Assembly: GCF_009729205.1 (NCBI RefSeq) | Contig: NZ_VTHB01000003.1 | Span: forward strand, 474,053 to 538,052 | Reading direction: 5' to 3' | DNA from: Mycobacteroides sp. CBMA 271 | Lineage (GTDB): Bacteria > Actinomycetota > Actinomycetes > Mycobacteriales > Mycobacteriaceae | Length of the DNA: 64,000 bases | In this document: one piece after another, positions 10,099-16,898 of the stretch | Position numbering within the stretch: position 1 is the stretch's first letter | How the letters are laid out: the number at the start of each line of letters is the position of its first letter | Program-made: the position numbers and the translations under genes | The notes under the pieces: model-generated | Told to the model about the DNA's origin: nothing | What the model saw: only the letters and a program-made list of their open reading frames with translations | Databases searched by the model: none

Positions 10099-10158
10099 TT
10101 ATACCGAAAGGTCGCGGCGTAGCTTCGCGACGTGGCCGGTCGCCTTCACGTTGTAGAA
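10099..10158 (-). pseudogene. Displaced native 3' end of bcp
   Basis: The minus strand reads FYNVKATGHVAKLRRDLSV and ends in TAA at 10099-10101. From memory, YNVKATGHVAKLRRDLSV is the ending of M. tuberculosis Bcp. No peroxiredoxin body is attached; the frame is closed 14 codons upstream of YNVK by the TGA of the 10186-11013 gene. The bcp body that should precede it is at 11808-12247, 1.67 kb away, with a different C-terminus. This is best read as the original bcp tail pushed away by inserted DNA. Confidence 0.85.
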
Positions 10159-10170
10159 GGTTGTGTGCGA
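10142..10170 (-). repeat. Core repeat A: junction of cassette 2 with the native bcp tail
   Basis: 29 bp containing the 14-bp core TACAACGTGAAGGC (10142-10155 as reverse complement) and 15 bp of flank. It matches 11133-11161 at 25 of 29 positions. The flank outside the core (TCGCACACAACCTTC) resembles the corresponding flank of copy B (TCGAACTCAATTTTC) but not that of bcp itself, so it looks like the terminal arm of an inserted element. Confidence 0.85.
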
Positions 10171-11146
10171 TTCAACATCGTGGTCTCAATCCCAACCGGT
10201 ATGGAGTCGATCAGCGGCGAGCTGTCTGGCATGGTTCAGCGCCGTATGCACAGCGTTCATCACCTGAAAGAGTTGTGTTGGTTCAGGCATCCGGCCTTCA
10301 TTGATGATGGGATTCCGAAACGCCATCTCGACTGATGGCCCTCCTAGCGCTACTAGATTAACTGCATTGAGTGCTTCATGAAGCGTGTAATCCTGCGTGA
10401 GCATGTGGGCACCGCTGATCTCAAGCACGAAGGTCTGGGCGAGCATCCCCAGTTGCTTACTAAGCGGACGGAGCGCATCTTCTCGCGCACGTCGGTCTGG
10501 TAGTTCGGCCGCTCGCCGTCCTTCTTCGATCAAGGTTGCGAGCTCGTGGGTATAGGTGCTCCCTGCACGCGACACACGAATGAGTGACCGCTTGAACTCT
10601 TGTTCTCTCAGATGCACACGTTGGATTCGTGCAAGCTCGACCTGTGCGTCTACCTGCGTTTTGGCGAGTTCACGTTGCGCTGAAAGCTCGGTTTTGTGAC
10701 GGTCTTCGGCAGCAACAAGTTCTTGCTTAAACCTGTCAGCCGCCTCATTGGCTTCGTCCTTTGCTTGACGCCGAACGATGACTGACTGCCACAGCGCAAC
10801 AACGACGGCGAAGATGGTCCCGCCAGCAGCGAACGCGTCAGAGACGCTGCCCCAGTCGATCTTTGGGTGCACATGTAGAAGCTGGAGTGCTTGTAGGACA
10901 CCAATGCAGAGCAATATTGCAGTGGCCACGGCGAATACCAGCGCGAGATAGGTAGCGTTTGAGCGCCAACAGCCGACGACTCGATTCGTGAAGTTTCCCC
11001 ACCAAGATCCCATCGGGCGCAGAGTACGCGCCGATACCGACGACCCGTGGTGTAATCAACGCCGCTGTTCGGAGGACTCAGTTGGATGCGACGTGCTCCA
11101 AGATCTTCTGGATCTTTGTTGTTGTATGTGCGGCCTTCACGTTGTA
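10156..11146 (-). mobile_element. Cassette 2 in the bcp 3' end (coiled-coil membrane protein)
   Basis: A 991-bp unit running from core B (11133-11146) to just before core A (10142-10155). It opens with the core and a 31-base arm that could encode a replacement Bcp C-terminus (AAHTTTKIQKILEHVASN). It then has a single ORF in the bcp direction (10186-11013) and closes with a 15-bp arm. There is no integrase or transposase, no terminal inverted repeat and no target duplication other than the core. Boundaries are inferred from the repeats alone. Confidence 0.7.
10186..11013 (-). CDS. Membrane-anchored coiled-coil protein (cassette 2 cargo)
   Basis: 275 aa. Two transmembrane helices, about residues 20-45 and 60-77, are separated by a short KIDWGSVSDAFAAGG turn. 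They are followed by a long charged helix (residues 78-140, heptad-like, rich in Glu, Lys, Arg, Gln) and a helical cytoplasmic C-terminal domain ending HTGWD. This two-helix anchor with W-G/A-x-V-x-D-x-F-A is common in accessory proteins of unknown role, some of them in defence islands (recalled, not specific evidence). The ATG at 11013 was chosen because the hydrophobic anchor starts soon after it; a start at 11059 is in another frame. Base composition is less GC-rich than in the neighbours. The stop codon is in frame with the displaced bcp tail. Confidence 0.75.
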   Translation of the reverse strand: MGSWWGNFTNRVVGCWRSNATYLALVFAVATAILLCIGVLQALQLLHVHPKIDWGSVSDAFAAGGTIFAVVVALWQSVIVRRQAKDEANEAADRFKQELVAAEDRHKTELSAQRELAKTQVDAQVELARIQRVHLREQEFKRSLIRVSRAGSTYTHELATLIEEGRRAAELPDRRAREDALRPLSKQLGMLAQTFVLEISGAHMLTQDYTLHEALNAVNLVALGGPSVEMAFRNPIINEGRMPEPTQLFQVMNAVHTALNHARQLAADRLHTGWD

Positions 11147-11161
11147 GAAAATTGAGTTCGA
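11078..11161 (-). repeat. Core repeat B with an orphan bcp-like C-terminus
   Basis: The minus strand reads SNSIFYNVKAAHTTTKIQKILEHVASN and stops with TGA at 11078-11080. Bases 11102-11146 match 11777-11821, the end of the functional bcp, at 43 of 45 positions. The same frame is closed upstream by the stop of the GNAT gene, so this segment is probably not translated. It looks like the leading arm of cassette 2, which would have completed bcp before cassette 1 arrived. Confidence 0.85.
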
Positions 11162-11821
11162 CTTCGACAACGTTCAGTTGAGCGTCTTGGTGAACCGGCG
11201 GCAGACGTGGACTCGGGTGAATCGCCGTCGGAGTTGCTTCTCGTGAGCCAGTTCTGCATGTAAGAACGCTGACATCAGTTGTAGACCGGGGAGCATGGCG
11301 TCAACTGCGCGATCCGGTTCGGCCGGGTCAGCATTGTGATCGGCGAAGACGTGTAGGTAGTGATCGGTGTCGGTGAATCCCATTGTGCGATACCAGTGCA
11401 ATGTGCCGGGGTCATCGCGCGTCCATGCCGAAAGCTCGGTGAGACTTTGGGCGTGTGCTCGTGTGATCGCGTGGGCCAACAGGCTACGCGCGATACCGCG
11501 CTGTTGATGTTCAGGATGTACCGCCAGGTTATCGATCGTGCCCACCATGTCGCTGATTGTGACGTCCATCAATCCCACAACAGCGTCGTCCGTGTTGATG
11601 GCGACGAGTTCAAAGCCAGGGGCCTTGATGGTGGGCTTGGTCGTCACAACGTCATCGAAATAGGTGGAAGTCAGAAACGAGAGCACGCGACAACGTAGCC
11701 AAGACGGTTCGTCGCTGCTGGTGTAGTCGCGTACACGGTAACCATTGGGATGCACCTATTTAGCTACCTCGGCAAGGATTTTCTGGATCTTTGTTGTCGT
11801 ATGTGCGGCCTTCACGTTGTA
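11147..11821 (-). mobile_element. Cassette 1 in the bcp 3' end (GNAT acetyltransferase)
   Basis: A 675-bp unit from core C (11808-11821, inside bcp) to just before core B. The leading arm supplies the present last residues of Bcp (AAHTTTKIQKILAEVAK). The cargo GTG abuts the bcp TAG, and the unit ends with TCGAACTCAATTTTC before core B. It has the same architecture as cassette 2 with different cargo. No recombinase is encoded. Confidence 0.7.
11174..11755 (-). CDS. GNAT-family N-acetyltransferase (cassette 1 cargo)
   Basis: 193 aa. The central region has the GNAT acetyl-CoA signature: ISDMVGTIDNLAVHPEHQQRGIARSLLAHAI, with Q-x-x-G-I-A at motif A, then AWTRDDPGTLHWYRTMGF, the usual beta-6/alpha-4 W/Y-x-x-x-GF element. 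The substrate is unknown. The GTG start at 11755 directly follows the bcp TAG (TAGGTG), so ribosomes finishing bcp can probably restart here and the gene would use the bcp promoter. An ATG near 11741 is out of frame. The C-terminus (residues ~160-193) is basic and not part of the GNAT fold. Confidence 0.85.
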   Translation of the reverse strand: MHPNGYRVRDYTSSDEPSWLRCRVLSFLTSTYFDDVVTTKPTIKAPGFELVAINTDDAVVGLMDVTISDMVGTIDNLAVHPEHQQRGIARSLLAHAITRAHAQSLTELSAWTRDDPGTLHWYRTMGFTDTDHYLHVFADHNADPAEPDRAVDAMLPGLQLMSAFLHAELAHEKQLRRRFTRVHVCRRFTKTLN

Positions 11822-12247
11822 CTGCGCCACCTCAATGTTGCCCTTCTCGTCCACGACGAAGGTGGACCGGATGACTCCGACGACGATCTTTCCGTACAGC
11901 TTCTTCTCGCCGAAGGCACCGTATGCGGTCAGCGTCGTCTTATCTGGATCAGACAGCAGCGGGAAGTTCACACCGTCGTGCTCGCGGAACTTGGCCAGCT
12001 TCTCGGGCTTGTCGGGAGAGATGCCGATGACGTCAAGGCCCGCGCCATTGAGCTCGGCGAGGCTGTCACGGAAGTCGCAGGCCTGCTTGGTGCAGCCGGG
12101 GGTCATCGCGGCCGGGTAGAAGTAGACGATCACCTTGCGGCCCTTGTACGAAGACAGTGACACCTTGTTGCCGTCGGCGTCGAGCAGGGTGAATGCCGGA
12201 GCTTTGTCGCCGACTTCGAGCCGCGTGGTCGCGGAAGGGTCAGTCAT
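11756..12247 (-). CDS. bcp: Thioredoxin-dependent peroxiredoxin Bcp with a replaced C-terminus
   Basis: 163-aa atypical 2-Cys peroxiredoxin (BCP/PrxQ type) that reduces H2O2 and organic peroxides with thioredoxin. Peroxidatic Cys52 sits in MTPGCTKQACDFRD and Cys57 is the likely resolving partner. GISPDKPEKLAKF and RSTFVVDEKGNI are family signatures. Residues after YNVKA are AHTTTKIQKILAEVAK instead of the TGHVAKLRRDLSV expected from M. tuberculosis (recalled); the expected ending lies at 10099-10158. The swap falls after the catalytic core, in the last helix, so activity is probably kept. The start ATG is preceded by a purine-rich stretch. It is divergent from the DUF3618 gene. Confidence 0.95.
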   Translation of the reverse strand: MTDPSATTRLEVGDKAPAFTLLDADGNKVSLSSYKGRKVIVYFYPAAMTPGCTKQACDFRDSLAELNGAGLDVIGISPDKPEKLAKFREHDGVNFPLLSDPDKTTLTAYGAFGEKKLYGKIVVGVIRSTFVVDEKGNIEVAQYNVKAAHTTTKIQKILAEVAK

Positions 12248-12325
12248 GGCCGCCTTCTCTCTATCCGTACAGTTGTTGCCCTAGGGTAGTTGCTTGAGTT
12301 TGTCCGCAGACGTGGAGGAGTGCTG

Positions 12326-12562
12326 GTGGCCAGGGATCCTGAGGCAATCAAGGCCGATATCGACAAGGCCCGCGACCAGCTCGCGGCGACGGTTGACACC
12401 CTGAGTGACCGCGCCAATCCACAGCGCTTGGCCGAGGACGCTAAGGCCTCGGTGTTGGCGACCCTGAACAAGCCGGCCATCAAGTTCACCATCTTGGGCG
12501 TCGGTGCCGTGGTTGCGGCGCTGGTAGTCCGGAGGGTCGTAGGCAAGCTCCGTCGCGACTGA
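12326..12562 (+). CDS. DUF3618 small membrane protein
   Basis: 78 aa. The pattern RDPEAIKADIDKARDQLAATVDTLSDRANPQRLAEDAK is the DUF3618 signature. One C-terminal helix, TILGVGAVVAALVVRRVV, is followed by a basic end, so the N-terminal amphipathic part is probably cytoplasmic. GTG 12326 is preferred to GTG 12320 and to a TTG at 12290 because GGAGGA lies at the correct distance. It is divergent from bcp, as Rv2520c is from Rv2521 in M. tuberculosis by recollection of gene order. The function is unknown. Confidence 0.85.
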   Translation: MARDPEAIKADIDKARDQLAATVDTLSDRANPQRLAEDAKASVLATLNKPAIKFTILGVGAVVAALVVRRVVGKLRRD

Positions 12563-12629
12563 TGTAGTGCGGGGTTAATCCGTACCGCTATCTTGACGGA
12601 TAGTTTGCTGACTGGGCTATGATCGCCGC

Positions 12630-13223
12630 ATGTGGCTTCGGCTGGCGATGGCGTCCTGGTTTACCCGAACTGTGGTGTTGGTTCTGCTTGCCAGCGTGAT
12701 TGCGGCGCTGATTTCCTTCGGAACGGATCTGCGTCGCAAGGGCTGGAGCGCCTCGGTAGCGGAACTGGGTCAGCTTGGATCATGGATCGGCGTTGGATTG
12801 TTTAGCGTCGTGGTCGGGTCGCTGTTGGGCATGTTTATGGAGTTTGAGAAGGAGAAGTACGAGGAAGCGCTGCGGGGGGTCGATGTTGCCGACTTCACGA
12901 AGGTCTCGCGAGCACTTGCGCGTGGACCCGTGCCCGAGGACCCGGCAATTCGGCGAGCTGCGATGGGTATCGCGCAGATCTATCTCGACAGGGAGCCGAA
13001 ATCACGCGTGGGTTCGATGTTCGTCTATCCCCTCATGATCGGATCGCAGGTCTACATTCTCCGTTCAGCGACCCAGGATTGGTCGGGTCCATGGAGTGCT
13101 TATGCGACCTTGCTGATCTCGGCCGCACTCGGCGCGGTAGTGACGCGTGCGTGGTTCCGGCGCCCGCTTCTTCGGGCCCGCGTCGAGCTGTTCACAATGC
13201 ACGAATCCCAGGTGCTCGCATGA
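12630..13223 (+). CDS. Mycobacterial membrane protein, member 1 of a three-copy family
   Basis: 197 aa with four hydrophobic segments: two N-terminal (about 10-30 and 45-72) and two C-terminal (about 130-175). Between them is a conserved block, FTKVSRALARGPVPEDPAIRRAAMGIAQIYL. The N-terminus (M-W-LRLAMASWF) and the RGP-x-P-x-x-P block are shared with the next gene and, more weakly, with the 53531 gene. There is no catalytic motif. The stop overlaps the next start (ATGA), so the two are co-translated and may form a hetero-oligomer. Confidence 0.75.
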   Translation: MWLRLAMASWFTRTVVLVLLASVIAALISFGTDLRRKGWSASVAELGQLGSWIGVGLFSVVVGSLLGMFMEFEKEKYEEALRGVDVADFTKVSRALARGPVPEDPAIRRAAMGIAQIYLDREPKSRVGSMFVYPLMIGSQVYILRSATQDWSGPWSAYATLLISAALGAVVTRAWFRRPLLRARVELFTMHESQVLA

Positions 13224-13783
13224 TGATTCGACTGGCACTGGCACCGTTCTGGGTGCGGCTCCTGGCCAACATCGCGATCGGCTGGGTGATGGCGAGCCTT
13301 GCATTGGTGTTCTGGACGCCGGGCGATCCTTCCCCGCCTCGGGGGCAGGTGGGCTGGTGGGTGGTCGTCGGGATCGTCGGGTTCGCGTTTGGTGTGTTCA
13401 TCGCCGTCATGGCGCAGATCCAGGGTGCGCCCTGGCGAGCCGCGCTCAACGACGTTCCGCCGCAGGAACGTCAACGCATTGCGAAGGCTCTGACTCGTGG
13501 ACCGTTGCCGACAGAACCCGTGGCTCGATCGGCACTGATTCGCCTGGCGGACGGATATTTGGCGCGCGCGGCCCAGCTGCCGCGCGGCTACGGAAAGTTC
13601 GTCCTGGGCCTGCTCTGCTTCTGGTGCCTGCTCGCAGTCGTGCAGAGCCTGAGCCTGCACCCCAACCCGGAAATCGTGGCGATGAACATGCCCGTCTGGG
13701 GCTGCGTGGCCATCCAGCTGTACTACGTGGTGCCGCTCGTCGAAGCCCGACGCGCGTTGATGCTGAATGCTGAAGGTATGTAG
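13220..13783 (+). CDS. Mycobacterial membrane protein, member 2 of a three-copy family
   Basis: 187 aa, start ATG 13220 overlapping the previous stop. It has the same plan as its neighbour: MMIRLALAPFWVRLL start, two N-terminal helices, the ERQRIAKALTRGPLPTEPVARSALIRLADGYL block, then two helices. The block looks like a small soluble helical element between membrane hairpins. The function is unknown. Homology with 12630-13223 is visible by eye, including the spacing of the RGP motif from the ends, so this pair is a tandem duplication. Confidence 0.75.
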   Translation: MMIRLALAPFWVRLLANIAIGWVMASLALVFWTPGDPSPPRGQVGWWVVVGIVGFAFGVFIAVMAQIQGAPWRAALNDVPPQERQRIAKALTRGPLPTEPVARSALIRLADGYLARAAQLPRGYGKFVLGLLCFWCLLAVVQSLSLHPNPEIVAMNMPVWGCVAIQLYYVVPLVEARRALMLNAEGM

Positions 13784-13800
13784 GTGGATCGGGTGTCCAG

Positions 13801-14874
13801 CTAGCCAGCGGGAACTGCCCCGGCGGGGATGGGTTCGAGTAGCTGTACCCGGCCGTTGGTGTAGCGGGCGGGGATCGTCACCTGCTTCCGGCTGGGCAGC
13901 AGCAGGAACCTGACGTGGATCAACGTGGGATCGGTCTCGTCGGTCTTACCCCACAGTCCGTAATACGGCCTATCGGTCGCCGTTCCCACGAATCGTCCCC
14001 GATCGAAAAACAGGACTTGGTTTGGTGCGGTGGGGTCGCCGGCAGACATCTCGCCTTCGGCGATGAAGGCTTGCAGAGCTCGGCAGGAATACGCTTCAAG
14101 ATCATAGAATCGGTTGTTCCACTTGATATTTCCGGTTCTCGGCAGCGAGTTCAGGGCATCGGTCAGGATCTGCTGTGTCACGAGTGCGCCGCAGTATGTG
14201 CCTCTCGATGTGCGCGGCTCGACTCGGGTGTCTCGGGGCAGCGCTTCCGCGGAGCGCAAGGGAGTGAGCGCATCGCGGGTGAGCTGAAAGCCGGTGTCGC
14301 TTGAGTAGTCGACACAGGTGATATCGCCTTGGCCGCTGAGGCATTCGACGTCGCCGAAACGAATGGTCGATCCGGCGGGCAGTGTGTTGCCGTCCGGGAA
14401 CACCACCACACTGCCGTTGAACAACCCGTACCGCAGGCCGGTGGGACCGAGCTCGATGACCTGCTGCCAGGCGACCGGCCCGTTGCCGGGACCTGTCGGT
14501 CGGGGCGCCTTGGGAATGCCGGATTCTCGTACTTCACAGAAGATCCCGCCGATCGAACCCGAACAGTGGATGTTGCCGTCCGAGGTCGAGAAATGGATGA
14601 GCGAAACGTCCGAAGACACAGGTGCGGCGCGGCTCGGAGCCCACTCATGGAATCCGCCCGAGTCGACCAGCGCCCCGTCGGCCACGCGCGCGAGGCGTTC
14701 TCTCGCGTCGCTGCTCGGCTGAATGACCAGCGGTTCACTGGCTGCCGGGGGTTGCGCCGGGCTTGCGTACGGCACGGCGGTGGCGGGGATGCTCGGCCCC
14801 GGATTGTGTGGCGCGGGCGCGCAGGCGCCGACGACGAGCAGGCAGGCCAGTCCAAGAAATCCCAGAGTGCGCAC
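13801..14874 (-). CDS. Lipoprotein with a C-terminal disulfide-type domain
   Basis: 357 aa. Signal peptide with lipobox VVGAC (Cys at residue 18), so probably an exported lipoprotein. It has a Pro-rich linker followed by a Cys-rich domain: FSTSDGNIHCSGSIGGIFCEV...LPAGSTIRFGDVECLSGQGDITCVDYSSDTGFQLTRDALTPLRSAEALPRDTRVEP. The same module (six-Cys-like pattern, LPxGSTIR, TCVxYS, DxLTPL) ends the lipoprotein at 56272-58149. The last ~130 residues (YCGALVTQQILTDALNSLP...) are separate from that module. The function is unknown; an envelope role is inferred only from the export signal. Confidence 0.8.
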   Translation of the reverse strand: MRTLGFLGLACLLVVGACAPAPHNPGPSIPATAVPYASPAQPPAASEPLVIQPSSDARERLARVADGALVDSGGFHEWAPSRAAPVSSDVSLIHFSTSDGNIHCSGSIGGIFCEVRESGIPKAPRPTGPGNGPVAWQQVIELGPTGLRYGLFNGSVVVFPDGNTLPAGSTIRFGDVECLSGQGDITCVDYSSDTGFQLTRDALTPLRSAEALPRDTRVEPRTSRGTYCGALVTQQILTDALNSLPRTGNIKWNNRFYDLEAYSCRALQAFIAEGEMSAGDPTAPNQVLFFDRGRFVGTATDRPYYGLWGKTDETDPTLIHVRFLLLPSRKQVTIPARYTNGRVQLLEPIPAGAVPAG

Positions 14875-14903
14875 CGCTCAACTTTATGTGCAGAGTGTTT
14901 GCC

Positions 14904-15734
14904 CTAGAACGCGAACCGCAGGATGCGCGCCGATCGTTTCATCGACGTGCTGTACCGCGCTAACCGCGACGAAATCCGCACCCAGGTCGGGAACAACTCC
15001 ACTTCGGGCGCATCTACCATGCTGAACTCTTCCACGAATTTGAGCCGAGGATTCCACTGCTCCGGGGTGTGCGGATCGTTGTAGCCCTCGAAGCCACGCA
15101 GCTGATTCACCTTCTTGAACATCTTTTGCGGGAACAGTTTTGAGATCCACACCCCGACCACCATGCGGCCGTAGTCGTTGAAAGCCAGCTGCCCGGTGGG
15201 GAAGTGGTCGGTGATGGCCAGCATCGTGGCGATGATCTGTGCCTTGGTGAGGAACGCGAAGAAGCCGTCGGCGACGACCATCGTCGGGCGATCCGAGGGT
15301 ATGCCCGCGGTCCATGCCGGGTCGGTGACGGAAACTCCGATGGTGTGCTCGCCCGGCCCCGGCGGCATGACCTGATCGCGCAGCGCTGCCATCCCTGGTA
15401 GGTCGACGCTGTACCAATCGACGGTCGCGGGCGGCCGCACGCGACGGTACCCGTCATCGAGGCCCGCGCCGATGTCGACGACGACCGCATTGGGATGGTC
15501 GGCCACGAACGCACGCACCCGATCGTCGAGAAGTTTTGCACGCAAAGAGGACTGGCATACCACCGGGGTGATCACCCCAAGCGCGCCGAAATCGTAATCG
15601 ATCTTCGCCACCGCCTCCGACGCGCCCGGATCGGCCAGGATCGGACGCGGCCAACCGTTGTTGACTGCGCGCGCCTTCAGGGTGAGGAAGGCGGTTTCTT
15701 CCTCGGGGGTGATGCCGCTGGTGTCGATGCCCAT
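14904..15734 (-). CDS. Class I SAM-dependent O-methyltransferase (LCM/TcmP-like)
   Basis: 276 aa. Motif I is VVVDIGAGLDDGYRRV (SAM-binding glycine loop), followed by WYSVDLPGM, where the acidic residue at the end of beta-2 should bind the ribose, and TMVVADGFFAFL for motif post-I. This arrangement is that of the leucine-carboxyl-methyltransferase-like family (Ppm/TcmP), which often methylates carboxylates or phenols of small molecules. The substrate is unknown. It is divergent from the TetR gene at 15788 across a 53-bp gap containing a palindrome, so it is probably that regulator's target. Confidence 0.85.
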   Translation of the reverse strand: MGIDTSGITPEEETAFLTLKARAVNNGWPRPILADPGASEAVAKIDYDFGALGVITPVVCQSSLRAKLLDDRVRAFVADHPNAVVVDIGAGLDDGYRRVRPPATVDWYSVDLPGMAALRDQVMPPGPGEHTIGVSVTDPAWTAGIPSDRPTMVVADGFFAFLTKAQIIATMLAITDHFPTGQLAFNDYGRMVVGVWISKLFPQKMFKKVNQLRGFEGYNDPHTPEQWNPRLKFVEEFSMVDAPEVELFPTWVRISSRLARYSTSMKRSARILRFAF

Positions 15735-15741
15735 GGATCCG

Positions 15742-15759
15742 ACTATACAAGCGTGTAGT
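15742..15759. promoter_or_regulatory. Candidate TetR operator between methyltransferase and tetR
   Basis: Imperfect palindrome ACTATACAAGCGTGTAGT in the 53-bp divergent gap; the outer half-sites ACTAYAC/GTGTAGT match in inverted orientation. A related GTGTAAT element follows at 15773-15779. Confidence 0.5.
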
Positions 15760-15787
15760 CAATTGTCCAGTCGTGTAATATTTGGCA

Positions 15788-16423
15788 ATGGAGACCGTGG
15801 ACCCCGACGACCTCACCGCCCGCGCCCGGATTCGGGAATCGGCGCTACATGAGTTCGGCGAGAAGGGATATGACGGAGCCACCATCCGCGGAATCGCCGC
15901 ACGGGCTGGCGTGTCCTCGGGGCTGCTACGTCACCACTTTGGGTCCAAGCAGGAGCTGCGCGACGCATGCGACGACTATCTCGTCAAGACGATGCGCAAC
16001 CTCAACCAACAAGTCCAGGCGAACGTGGAACGCGGTGACGTGCACTACGTTTCGGCACGTATCCCGATCGGTCAGCACCAGGACTACATCACCAGAGCGC
16101 TGGTTGACGGCTCGGCGGGCCAGATTTTCGACGAGATGGTCGCGATGACCGAAGGCTGGCTGGCGAGTGCCGATGAACACCGCGCCGCTCCGCCCGAGGT
16201 CGATATGAGATCTCGCGCCACCGTCATTACTGCCATGGCGTTGGCGGTGCCGCTGCTTCAGCAACATGTTTCGCGTGGGCTTGGCGTGGATATTGGCTCG
16301 CCCGAGGGTGATCTGAAGATGGCGGCCACGCTTGTCGATGTCTATGCCAACCCGCTGTTGACCACCGAGCAGGCACAATCGGCGAGCGAGGATCTCGCGC
16401 GCCGAATGGGTAGCCGACCCTAA
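15788..16423 (+). CDS. TetR-family transcriptional regulator
   Basis: 211 aa. The N-terminal helix-turn-helix is typical: RARIRESALHEFGEKGYDGATIRGIAARAGVSSGLLRHHFGSKQELRDACDDY. The C-terminal ligand domain is unassigned. ATG 15788 is preferred over TTG 15782. It lies divergent from the SAM methyltransferase with a palindromic gap, suggesting autorepression and control of that gene. Confidence 0.9.
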   Translation: METVDPDDLTARARIRESALHEFGEKGYDGATIRGIAARAGVSSGLLRHHFGSKQELRDACDDYLVKTMRNLNQQVQANVERGDVHYVSARIPIGQHQDYITRALVDGSAGQIFDEMVAMTEGWLASADEHRAAPPEVDMRSRATVITAMALAVPLLQQHVSRGLGVDIGSPEGDLKMAATLVDVYANPLLTTEQAQSASEDLARRMGSRP

Positions 16424-16514
16424 CCGTAAAAACTTGGCTACATGGCGTCGTATTTATGCCACTACCTGGGTATTCTATGGCCGTGCCACGTTACCGCGTG
16501 CAGGCCCGCCTCCA

Positions 16515-16898
16515 ATGATTGTTGTCGCTGGTCTGCGGCTGGATGCGACCGCGGTCAAGGCCTCAGCGATGGTGCTCTATCTTCTCGGATTCGCATTCAC
16601 CGTGTTCTTCGGCGTGGACAGTGTGCGTTTGATCGTCGTGTTGCTCATCGGCATCGCAGCGACGGTGCTGCACTACTGGCCCGGACGGTCGAAATTCGAC
16701 CGAATCTCTGTCACGGTCGCGGTCGGGCTGGCCGTCGCCCTCGTCCTTGACGCCTGGTCGAGCTGGGTTATCGACCACACGCTGGCGCCCGGCATCGGAA
16801 TCAGCATTGCGCGCCTGCTCGCTTGGTTGCTATCCGTGACAGGGATCCTGGCGTTTCCGCGCAGCCTCATCGACAGGGATCCCGGCTCGGAGGTCTAG
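16515..16898 (+). CDS. Small four-helix membrane protein
   Basis: 127 aa from ATG 16515, with about four hydrophobic segments (VKASAMVLYLLGFAFTVFF; LIVVLLIGIAATVLHYW; ISVTVAVGLAVALVLDAW; ISIARLLAWLLSVTGILAF). The frame is open to 16434 from a TTG, but the extra residues are not membrane-like and there is no ribosome-binding site for either start, so the start is uncertain. The stop overlaps the stop of the convergent mmpL gene by 4 bp. The family is not recognised. Confidence 0.55.
   Translation: MIVVAGLRLDATAVKASAMVLYLLGFAFTVFFGVDSVRLIVVLLIGIAATVLHYWPGRSKFDRISVTVAVGLAVALVLDAWSSWVIDHTLAPGIGISIARLLAWLLSVTGILAFPRSLIDRDPGSEV

Noticed and set aside
11078..11161. A second bcp gene
   Set aside because: Only the last ~20 codons exist; the frame is closed just upstream by the GNAT stop and there is no peroxiredoxin core.
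10099..11821. Simple tandem duplication of the bcp end
   Set aside because: Three copies carry two different C-terminal endings and different flanks; the conserved arms are polar, which fits insertion better than duplication.
10142..11821. CRISPR array
   Set aside because: Only three repeats, spacing of 675 and 991 bp, and genes between them; no CRISPR array is visible anywhere in the window.
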